DNA of 64,000 bases from the NCBI GenBank assembly GCA_035771165.1, contig JAWNZC010000344.1:146501-210500 (forward strand), written 5' to 3'. The translations under genes and the position numbers were made by a program. This document shows, piece after piece, positions 54,799 to 64,000 of the stretch. The stretch comes from Paragorgia papillata. Taxonomy: Eukaryota; Cnidaria; Anthozoa; Scleralcyonacea; Coralliidae. A model generated the notes under the pieces. The model worked only from the letters and a program-made list of their open reading frames with translations, was not told the origin of the DNA and made no database searches. Each line of letters starts with the position of its first letter. The stretch's first letter is position 1.

Positions 54799-55184
54799 GA
54801 ATTTTGCACAGAAATAGTTTATTTAGTCTACTATAACATTGCTTTAGCTTTCTTGGCTTTAAAGTACGCTCCTAAGTTGGCTGTAACGGCATTTTTTACA
54901 ATATAAAGAAAATAGCTTTTCAGACAATCAGTGACAAAATACCTTGGGACATCTCGCATTGTTGGTACTTACCTAATATTTCTTTCAATTATTTTGGTAG
55001 TAAATTATATCCCTCCCTCCCCCTTCCTATTCAATTTTAAATTTAAAGTAAGGAACTCAGTGAGCGTTGAAACGAACGCCTAAAGAGTCACCAACATTGA
55101 ACAGGGGGGCCGGGGGATAATTGGAGCGGAAACTATTGTCCTTTAGGTTGAAGTGTCCCAACACCTTTTGTCACTGATTGTAGG
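54799..55184. repeat. Dispersed repeat family R, copy c (right part missing)
   Basis: Shares the upstream block with copy b (ACAGAAATAGTTTATTTAGT at 54808) and the CAATCAGTGAC MITE unit (about 54925-55180), then diverges. Copies a, b and c show that the MITE unit sits inside a larger repeat. Confidence 0.8.
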
Positions 55185-56039
55185 TTTTTTTTGGATGACC
55201 TTAAACATTCGGAGGGGGTTCATGGAAAGTCCTCAGCTGATGCATAAATTGCCTAGAACGAGCTTTTTACGGAAACCCAGACCCGACATCATGGAATTTA
55301 ATTTTGTATTTTTAACTCCTTCTTGGCAGTGTAGAGCTAAGTTCAACTGTAACGGAGTCGTTGGTGAGTGACTGTAATTCTCGCTTTGACGAGTAAATCG
55401 TCTGGTAAGTTTCATTGATGTCTTGTCTCGTTCCAAGAGGAACGATTCCATCAGCAAAGAAGAGTTACTCGAGCTTAACTCCGTTACACCTTTGGCCGAA
55501 ATGTATGTCGCTTATCAGATAATAAGCCTTTACATATTATTTCAAAAGAAACGGTGTTTAGCTATAATTGATTTCTGTGCGCGTGCGATGTCAGTTTATT
55601 GGTCCATGCAAATAAACTCCCGGCTGGTTTTCTCGCACGTCATAAGACTGTCTTGACTGACGGATCTGAACGAACTGATTTGAACTGAAGCAAAGCAAAC
55701 CCGCAGCTCGTTTGCATTAGTTGCGTTTGACAGGATGGTAATGTCTTCACCTTTGACGGTCATCAGTTAATTTGTATCATTGTGTATATATATTAAGGAT
55801 ATAATAAAGCCGCTAGTGGGTCCCGTCCCGTCACGTCACGTCATGTTATTTTATTTATTTAATCACGATAGCCTTTTAACATTGTACACAAATAAAAATA
55901 ATAAAAAAAGTTTTTGTCTTCCACCGTGTCTCTGTGACTACCATCAGCACTGCATTAACTGAGTTCTGTTTACTGGGCAACCCACAACGGAAATTGACAT
56001 ACACCAATTGGGATAAATTGGCTATGGTTCCCTTGGGCC
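55185..56039. other. No gene seen
   Basis: Contains short CGTCACGTCACGTC repeats near 55830 and unassigned sequence. Reading frames here lack recognisable motifs. Confidence 0.45.
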
Positions 56040-56330
56040 ACAAGTCTATTTCTATAGGAATTCCTATAGGATTTCCTATTGAATCCTATAGGAATTCCCA
56101 CTGAATCCTATAGGATTTCCTATTGAGGAAATCCTATGGAGGAAATCCTATGGAAATTCATCAGCGAGAAAAACAAAGCAAGTTCCCCCTACGAAAATAT
56201 CCAATAGAATATTCCATAAAAAATTATATAGAATATTCTATTAGATTTTGGGACGTATTCTATTGGATTCTCTATGGAATATTCTATAGGATATGCTATA
56301 AGATGTAATAGAAAATGCTTTAGAATATTC
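56040..56330. repeat. AT-rich palindromic minisatellite, left part
   Basis: Repeated near-palindromes: CCTATAGGAATTCC, TTTCCTATTGAATCCTATAG, GAATATTCTATTAGATT and similar. It is continued after the BEL element (63866-63980), which inserted into it. Confidence 0.8.
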
Positions 56331-56797
56331 TGTAACTCCCGGCACGCAAATATCGTAAAATCTGTGATGCTCGCCAGGTCGCCGAGATTGGGATTCGCAG
56401 TATACTGGCAAGCTACATGAATTTCGCGGGAACAATAATTGTCTTTAATACAATAATTGTCTTTAATAATCCACGTAAACTTGACGTAAAACTACAGAAT
56501 ACAATAGGGAAGAGAGATACGTGAAGAACTATACACTTGACAAAACAGAACTAAACAAGGACATAAGTATGTACATGTAGATCGCAAATCTCACCGAATT
56601 TCCTCTTCTTAAAGCGAGCACACAGCCAAAGAAACTCGTAAAAATTAACAGTACTTATCTCACTAAATCGCACTGAAGGTCTGAAACTATCTGAAACACT
56701 TGAGTTCTCGTTCTATAATAATTTCAGCAATAGAGAAGGCTCGTATGAGCCCGCAAACCTTGCAGCGTCAGTCCTTGCGCGTGAGCCCGCAGTTACA
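56331..56797 (-). repeat. 3' LTR of BEL/Pao 2 (467 bp)
   Basis: 46 bp longer than the other LTR because of an 18-bp extra copy (AATACAATAATTGTCTTT-type) and a 28-bp stretch (within ACTATACACTTGACAAAAC) absent from the 5' LTR. A few substitutions otherwise (for example at 56415 and 56661). Confidence 0.95.
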
Positions 56798-56819
56798 TGG
56801 CTCCCCTAAATTGTTTCAG

Positions 56820-59800
56820 TTAAAGACAATTTACTACACAAAGAAAAAACAAACAAACAAAAGTTTCCATAAACGATCCTTCAATTAGGTTCTCCGACGG
56901 GGAATCTTTAATTGGAGTGTCTTCGGTCTTTAGAAGGAACACCAGCTTCTGGATTGGTCTTTCTAAAACAGTCGTTGCTCGAACTCGTTTTCCTTCTTTG
57001 GTATGTAAGGGATCGCTCACGACGAGCGTTACCTTTCGCACAAGTCCGTCATCGTCGGTGTACGCTTCTTCTACGCGGGCAGTGCGCCAACAATTTATCG
57101 GCACGTTATCTTCCTTTATTAGCACGATATCGCCTGCTTGCATATTTCGATGGGGATGTACCCATTTCTGCCTTTGCTGCAAAGAGAACAGGAATTCCTT
57201 GCGCCAGCGTAGCCAGAATTGGTTAACAAGATATTGCACTCGTCGCCAGCGTTTCACGAGATAGATGTCAGCTCGTTGAAATTCACCAGGGCGCGGTAAA
57301 AGGACTCGTGATTTCATAGTGAGCAGGTGATTAGGAGTGAGTGGTTCAGATCCGTTAGGTGAGGTTAAGTAGTCAATAGTGAGTGGTCGACTATTCACTA
57401 TTGACTCAGTCTCACACATAAATGTTCTCAGCGACTCTCCGTCTAATTGCGTACCAGATTCATCCAGTAGAGCGTTGAGAACATTACGCACCGTCCTTAT
57501 TTGGCGTTCCCACACTCCACCCATGTGGCTGGCTGTGGGAACGTTTGTCTGGAACTCAATCCAGTCGCATTCTTTCTTCAGTAAGAAATCTTGCACTTTG
57601 TCTTGATTCATTTCCTTTACAGCTTCGGTCAGTTCGTTATGAGCTCCAACTAAGTTTGTACCTTGATCGGATCTCAGAATTCGCACGGGGCCACGTCTTG
57701 CTAGAAAACAGCGCAGCACGTTGATGAACGAGTCCGTTTCTAGAGTTTTAGCCACCTCAAAATGTATAGCTCGGGACGCAAGGCAAGTAAACACAACCCC
57801 GTATCTTTTCATCTCTCACCATCCCTCCTTGATACGCCAGGGACCAAAGTAATCCACTCCGCAAAACGTGAACGGAGGTGAGGGTTCCAACCGGTCTTGG
57901 AGTAGGTCGGCCATTTTCTGCTCTTGAGTGGAACCGCGTAGTTTTCTGCAAGAAACACAATCGGAAATATAACGGGCAACGGTGGAACTTCCACCAGTTA
58001 TCCAAAATCCATTTGCACGAAGCTCATTCAACGTCATTCCACGGCCTTGATGATGAATTCGTTGGTGATAGTGCCTGATAACTAACGCTGTGATGTGTCC
58101 CTTTCGAGGGAGGATGACTGGGTGCTTGATATGATAAGGGACGTTAGCTCGGGTAAGGCGTCCACCAACTCGAAGAATTCCTTCGTTATCCAAGAATGGA
58201 TCCAAGGGAAAAAGAGAGCTTGTTTTCTTCATAGTCGCCTTACGTTGTCGGATATGATCTCTGCCGTTAGAACTGTTCCCTTGAATAGAACGCAATGATT
58301 GGATTTCTTTCGTGAACGAATCTTCTTGCACTACTTTAACGATAGCCAGCTCAGCTTGACGGAGCTCTTCAACGTTTGACTGACGATATTGCAGCACGTT
58401 CGTCTTTGATGAATTCTTGTAATTTCGACAGATGCTCTTCGTTCGTTGTTGCAATCTTAGGATCGCTGCTATGGCTCTTTTGGCATGATGCCATTTGGAA
58501 AAGTACTTCAGACGCTCAGGAATCGTTAACAATTTTTTGATGGACGTTTGGGTAACGAAAGCCTTTGTCTTGACTTCGGGATCGTCGTGCGAAAGCGGAT
58601 GTTCATCAACAGTACTAGTAGTCAGGTCGAGTTGGGAGTTCCAGAGAAATGAAGGACCAGAAAGCCATCGCTCGCTGTCAAGAAGCTCTCGAGGAGTTAA
58701 GCCCCTCGAAGCTTCGTCGGCCAGGTTTTCCTTGCTTTTGATGTATCTCCATTGCTCAGGAGAGGTCTCGTCACGAATCTGCTGCACTCTGTTTGCGACA
58801 AAGACGTGGAATCGTCGAGCCTCATTATTAATATACCCGAGTACCACCTTGCTGTCGGTCCAATATACGTCGACGATCTTGTCATAATCTCGCTCTTTGT
58901 GCAGTATGGTGCTGACTCTAACGGATACCAGAGCTGCCGTCAATTCCAAACGAGGAATTGTGATGTTCTTCAGGGGGGAAACGCGGGACTTTCCCATAAC
59001 AAGTTCGCAGTGAACTTCTTCTTGTAGGTTGACTAAACGTATATAAGAACACTGTCCGTATCCAGACGCACTGGCATCGGAAAAGTGATGAATCTCCGTG
59101 GACTTCAACTGTCCAAAATCGTTTGGTTTAAAGCATCTTCGCACTTTCATGTCGTTAAGTAAGAAGAGTTCGTTTCTACACTTCTCCCATCTGACTCTAA
59201 TTCGGTCTGGAACTGGGTCGTCCCAGTCGGTTTCTTCGCGGCACAGCTCTTGAAGTAGTTGTTTACCCGCAAGCAGGACAGTAGCCACGAAGCCCAGGGG
59301 ATCATATATCGAGCTGATAGTAGAGAGGATTCCTCTTCTGGTTAAAGGATTATCTTGAAGGGTGATACGCATTTGAAAGGTATCTGACTCAACGCACCAG
59401 TAGACATTGAGCGCTCTTTCGATCGGTAAGCGGTCGTTATGAAGATCTACATGTAAGTTCTTCAGCTTAGAAGCACGGTCTTCGGAAGGGATTGACGCAA
59501 TAACTTTCTTCGAACTAGAAATGAATTTGTGAAGCCGTAAGCCCCCTTTCGTACACAAATCCTTGGTTTGCTGAATTAGAGTGATGGCATGTTGAACCGT
59601 GTCGACCGATTTTAATCCGTCATCAACGTAAAAATCGTCTCTCACAAAGTTCGCTGCCTCGGTTCCGAACTCGTCTTCATGGTCGTCTGCGATTTTCTTG
59701 AGACCGTAATTGTGACATCCTGGCGATGATCCCGCGCCGAACAAGTGTGCGGTCATTCTGTAATCAACTGGACGCTTTGTGGTGTCTCCGTCCTCCAACC

Positions 59801-61312
59801 ACATAAATCGTAGGAAGTTTCGGTGAGCTTCTACCACTTTGAATTGGTGGAACATTGACTCTACGTCACATATGAACGCGGTTGATTCTTGCCGAAATCT
59901 ACACAGAACTCCCACGAGATGATTTGTGAGGTCTGGACCTTGTAGAAGGCGGTTATTCAGCGATTCGCCCTTGTAGTTCGCACTGCAGTCGAATACTACG
60001 CGTATCTTCTCTGGTTTTATTGGGTGGTATACCCCATGGTGTGGGATATACCATATATTACCATCTTCACTCGCAAGTTCGTTCTCGGGAACCTTCTCCG
60101 CATAGTTCTTTCCAATAAGTTCGTTCATGAAGGCAATGTAGTTGTCGCGGTATTTCTTATTGTTTTCCAAGCGAGTCCGATGTTTAGTTAAACGATGCAA
60201 AGCAAGAGATTTGTTGTTGGGCATAATTGGGGTTTCTTCGCGAAACGGTAGGGGCATTTCGTAGTGCCCGTCCTCTCTGACGAACGCCTTGCTCCATTTT
60301 AGATAGGAATTTCCTGTCATACTGTGATATCGGTTGTTCCGCACTTCTTTCAGAAAAGTCTGATTCTAACATTTCTCGAAATTGCACAGGATTGATGACT
60401 TCCCTTACGGTTGGCTTGATGGAAAAGTAAGCAGGTTTTCTGTGGTGACGCATTGGTGAATGGGATGCTTTGTGTCGATATCCGGTGTGCAATGCCCGCC
60501 GAGATTTCGTTTTCGTCCATGCTTGTTCTGCCAACGTTGCCGATAATCCCCCATCCAAGATCGGTCCTTTGAGCGTACGGTTCGTTTTGTCGTCCGGGAA
60601 TGACTTCACGAGGCATGATCGCTTGGGAACAGTTGGAACCAATAAGAAGTCCCACCGTGATGTCTTTCTGAAGAGGCATTAAGTGACAGGCGACACATTC
60701 AAGATGTGGCCATGACCGAGTCATTTCAGGACATGGTATTTGCTGTCGTTTCGCTGGTATTGTCTCACAGGAAAAGGTTGTTGGAAGCTGTATAGCTGTA
60801 TTGTGGTTTATGTCGCTCACTACGAGGCCCTTGATTTTCTGACTATGTATTACTTCGTTCTCAGCATGCATAGTTGATAAAGACAGTTGTGTCTTGGGTC
60901 CGCTGACTTGAAGATGATTCAAAGTTTCTTGCGAGATGAACGTGGTGTCCGATTGATCATCTAATAGAGCGTAAACAAGTTTCTCCTCTTGGAGATTATC
61001 CACGTGACTTATCCAGACAGGTACAATCATGGAACTGATTTGGTGTTGATACCCGCCTTTCATGAAGCATGTCTTGGTACAGCGAACTGTTGGTGTTGCA
61101 GGATCTACTGGAGTTTGCGAATTATTATTATCCTCATTTTTCTTAAAATCCCCATGCAGAGATGTTGGATGGGATTTTCCACACGTTTTGCAGGTTTCTC
61201 TTTTCTTGCAGTGTCTGCTTATGTGACCTTGCTTTAGGCAACCAAAGCAAAGTCCCTTCGACTTGGTGTATTCCTTTCTGTCCTTATGTCCTTTCCGCGA
61301 AATTCTTGACAT
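56820..61312 (-). pseudogene. BEL/Pao 2 protease-RT-RNase H-integrase region, few breaks
   Basis: 61312-60350: two zinc knuckles (CFGCLKQGHISRHC and CKTCGKSHPTSLH) followed by protease ALLDDQSDTTFIS. Two frame changes lie between 60450 and 60340. The 842-codon frame 60344-57816 carries RT (IRVVFDCSANYKG, FICDVESMFHQF, FYVDDGLKS), RNase H (HHFSDASASGYGQ, LELTAALVSV, YWTDSKVVLGYI) and the integrase zinc-binding part (HHQGRGMT, CVSCRKLRG) to CGVDYFGPWR. After one more break near 57815 the frame 57812-56820 holds LRSDQGTNLVG and GGVWERQIR (integrase Asp and Glu) and the C-terminal FWLRWRKEFL and GDIVLIKED. All catalytic residues seen are intact, unlike BEL/Pao 1. Confidence 0.9.
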
Positions 61313-63233
61313 GAATTAAGTTCGTGAGCTCCCTTGCAACGAATACAAGAATTAGTGGCTAGGATTTCTTCTTTGGTCGATCTACAATTGTTGCGATCAT
61401 TTTCTTCAGAATTCGTCACGAGAGTATTTCTAAATTTTCCGCCATGCAGCAGGTGAGACTTGCTTCTTAGCCGTGCATCAGAACCTTGACTCCTTGGTCG
61501 CTTGGATTCATCTTCCTTGCTGACCCTTCGCAGGTTAATTGGATCGCAAGCTATGTCGGATTCCTTCACAACACATTTCACAAACTCTGTGAATGCAGGA
61601 AAGCTTCCTTTCTCTTCCTTCCAGTTGTATACCAATCTTCCCCATCTAACTGCTGCCCACCTTGGTAGCTGGGACGCCATCTTGTGGTTCTCTTGGTGAT
61701 CATCGAGTGCTTTCAGACTGCTTACCTTTTCCACCGCCTTCTCACACTGGACAAGGAGATCTGCGTATTTTCTAAGACCGTGACCATCGTTCGGCGCAAC
61801 TTGTGGCCATGCATCAAGCCTTTTACGAAAGGCCGATGCTACAGCGAATGAGTTTCCGAATCGCTTCGACAACAGCTTCTTCGCTTTCTCGTATGCATCC
61901 TTGCCATCGAGCAACATGAATCCTTCTACCACTACCTTCGCTTCGCCTGAAACGTATTTTCCCAGGAAATGCAGCCTTTCTGCTGTGTTGATTGCTCGAC
62001 TTTCTATTAGGGTTTCAAATGCCTTCAGCCAAACTGGGTACTGCAGGGGATCGCCAGAAAAGACACCAGGTTCTGGCAAAGGCGATCTACTTTGATTCTG
62101 GATTTCCAACAGCCTTGAGATCGTATTTAGCTGGGCTTGGACCAAGTTAGGGTTGCTGAGAGGGTTTTCCGTGCCAGTTGAAAATTGGTTTCCACAATTA
62201 AGAGGTGTTGCATCCTGTGGGCTAGTAGGTGAATGTGAATGAATTTATTCATTACGAGTATAAGCTGCTGCTAAAGGATTGAGCTGGGTGACGTCATCGG
62301 ACCTTGATTGTTGGATGCCGTATTGGATGCTGTAGGCATGGCCTGATTTCCAGATTCGTGCGTCTGAGCTTCGCCACTTGTCAAGTTGGGTTGAGATTCG
62401 AGAAATTTCTTAATGTGTTCCTCTATATCATTCTGATCATTGTTCCCAAGGTCAGGTGGCATGAATTCTTCTTCGAATCTTTTACATACGTCGATCCTAG
62501 CCTTCTTCTCAGCCAGCTCCTTTGTGATCTTGTATTTCTCAGTGGAATTTTCTATTTGTTCTTTCACTCTTTTCTCTTCTCTCTCGATTTCCAATTTTTT
62601 CTCTTCGATTTGCTCCAGAGCCCTTCTATTCACCTTGTATAAATCCTCCTTCATCTGAACCATATTCATTCTGGCCTTAAGCGATGCTCATTCTTCTTCT
62701 AAGTCAAGTCGATGCTGTCGTGCAGAAGAAGTGGTGCTAGTCGAAGAAAAATGGGACAACTTACTTTTTCCAGATTTCCGACTACTCCTCGATGATGCAA
62801 TGGAACATCTATCATCATCTATTTTTTTGAGCTCGCGTATTACTGCACCTGCATCTTTCAGCATCTGATTAGTTTCCTGACTCATTGTCTCAAATCTTCC
62901 AAATAAGGTTATTCTCTCTACTTCTGACTCCAGAACGTTATCTAGTGCTTCTTGAGCTACTGTGAGTTCACTCATTAATTTTGTCAAAACTTGGGTTCCC
63001 TTCTCCAGTGACTCTACATTTTTCTCATTCACCAGTTGGGAATTCAGATTATTGACCTGTTTCCTCCATTTCTTTGACGCAGTGTGAAAATCATCCTGTG
63101 ATTGTTTTATCGACTTATTTTCTCTTGATAATTGTTTAGATTGTTCCATTTCCTCGATTCCTTTAGTGTTTTCGTTCATTTCGTCGTTTTCCCTCGAAAT
63201 TTCGCGACGAATTTCCGTATTTTGGTCACTCAT
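61234..63233 (-). pseudogene. BEL/Pao 2 gag, interrupted by two stops
   Basis: Likely start MSDQNTEIRREIS at 63233. A long coiled-coil-rich N-terminus (NENTKGIEEMEQSKQ, VERITLFGRFETMSQ) reaches an in-frame TGA at 62688-62690, then continues in the same frame (LEQIEEKKLEIEREEKRV). After a frame change near 62280 and an in-frame TAA at 62245-62247 comes the capsid-like part with EPGVFSGDPLQYPVWLKAFE and YVSGEAKVVVEGF (61234-62145), ending with CIRCKGAHELNSC. This segment overlaps the start of the protease frame. Gag would form the particle and bind the RNA. Confidence 0.85.
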
Positions 63234-63444
63234 TTCGTAGTTACGCAATATCAAAATGGCGCCAAACAATTAGCATGTCAGTACCATGTGGTTCATATAG
63301 ATTCCACAAAGAAATGTCGATATACCAATGAACACTCTCGGTAAATATCAGAATCCACAAAATTCAACAAGGTAAAAATAGCTGAATAACTCTAACCTTC
63401 GAACGTGTAGGATATCCTTCTGTCAGTCGAGATATTCGTTTTAC

Positions 63445-63865
63445 TGTAACTCCCGGCACGCAAATATCGTAAAATCTGTGATGCTCGCCAGGTCGCCGAG
63501 ATTGGGATTCGCAGTATACTGGCAAGCTTCATGAATTTCGCGGGAACAATAATTGTCTTTAATAATCCACGTAAACTTGACGTAAAACTACAGAATACAA
63601 TAGGGAAGAGAGATACGTGAAAACAAGGACATAAGTATGTACATGTAGATCGCAAATCTCACCGAATTTCCTCTTCTTAAAGCGAGCACACAGCCAAAGA
63701 AACTCGTAAAAATTAACAGTGATTATCTCACTAAATCGCACTGAAGGTCTGAAACTATCTGAAACACTTGAGTTCTCGTTCTATAATAATTTCAGCAATT
63801 GAGAAGGCTCGTATGAGCCCGCAAACCTTGCAGCGTCAGTCCTTGCGCGTGAGCCCGCAGTTACA
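63445..63865 (-). repeat. 5' LTR of BEL/Pao 2 (421 bp)
   Basis: Direct copy of 56331-56797 lacking two segments of 18 and 28 bp. Followed on the plus-strand right side by TATTC, the target duplication. Confidence 0.95.
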
Positions 63866-63980
63866 TATTCTATAAGCTTTATTACAAGATATACAATAGA
63901 ATATTCTTTGGAATTCTACAAGATACTCTGCAAAACATTTTATCAATAGTTACGCAGTACAATATTCTACATTAACACAC
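63866..63980. repeat. AT-rich palindromic minisatellite, right part
   Basis: TATTCTATAAGC, AATAGAATATTC and AATTCTACAAGATAC words continue the pattern seen at 56040-56330, showing that the BEL element split one array. The window ends shortly after. Confidence 0.75.
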
Positions 63981-64000
63981 CATAAGTTAGGTTTTCTAAC

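Larger units (their letters stand above)
56331..63865 (-). mobile_element. BEL/Pao LTR retrotransposon 2 (7535 bp, nearly complete)
   Basis: LTRs at 63445-63865 (5') and 56331-56797 (3') in direct orientation with TG...CA ends (TGTAACTGCGG ... GGGAGTTACA on the element strand). A perfect 5-bp duplication TATTC lies on both sides (56326-56330; 63866-63870). Gene order on the minus strand: coiled-coil Gag, capsid-like part, zinc knuckles, protease, RT with intact YVDD, RNase H, integrase with Asp, Asp, Glu, DUF5641-type tail. A purine-rich AGGGGAG lies just before the 3' LTR. A handful of stops and frame changes remain. Confidence 0.95.

Overview
This is eukaryotic, AT-rich, intron-containing metazoan DNA. 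The repeat and transposon families look most like those of a cnidarian such as a coral or sea anemone, but that is inference from recognisable families and not a database result. There is no operon structure and no rRNA or tRNA gene, and almost every coding segment belongs to, or is broken by, mobile DNA. Only one gene, a three-exon BRCT-domain gene at 49.1-51.1 kb on the + strand, reads through intact with consistent splice sites and phases.

Layout. 0-2 kb holds foldback repeats. 2.0-3.7 kb (+) is a decayed hAT-like/DUF4371-type gene running tail-to-tail into a truncated DDE-like transposase-type gene (3.7-5.9 kb, -). 6.7-8.8 kb (-) is a spliced Tudor-like gene with a tandemly duplicated 126-nt exon; a 2-kb hAT-like element (8815-10789, itself carrying a MITE) sits in the second duplicate. 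11.0-14.7 kb is nested: a GC-rich minisatellite, a hAT fragment, a 5'-truncated LINE with a CTAC tail, and a Penelope-like element (PLE1) split by a 1.3-kb inverted-repeat element with a perfect 9-bp target duplication. 16604-22584 (+) is a BEL/Pao retrotransposon with nearly identical 185-bp LTRs but a dead polyprotein. 23.8-25.6 kb (+) is a coding exon cut by a second hAT-like element, followed by an inverted pair of PLE terminal repeats.

26.8-31 kb holds a Mutator-like transposase gene (-) lying between two ~580-bp direct repeats. 32303-38905 is a complete 6.6-kb CACTA-like DNA transposon (about 33-bp inverted ends, 3-bp target duplication) with two convergent genes: a C2H2-SAP protein (+) and a short protein of unknown function (-). 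39-41 kb has two MITEs with clear target duplications. 41.1-45.3 kb (-) is an NHL-repeat/Tudor-like gene and 46.2-48.6 kb (-) a serine/arginine-rich plus zinc-motif gene, both interrupted by stops. 51.6-54.2 kb (-) is PLE2 (reverse transcriptase plus GIY-YIG endonuclease). 56331-63865 (-) is a second BEL/Pao element, nearly complete, inserted in an AT-rich palindromic minisatellite.

The most interesting signal is a compact hammerhead-type self-cleaving RNA motif in the terminal repeats of the Penelope-like elements. Two diverged copies keep stems II and III with compensatory changes, and the 5' end of PLE2 lies within about 3 nt of the predicted cleavage position. Hammerheads in Penelope-like elements are established knowledge; the particular copies, their conserved U-U mismatch and the boundary match are what this sequence shows.
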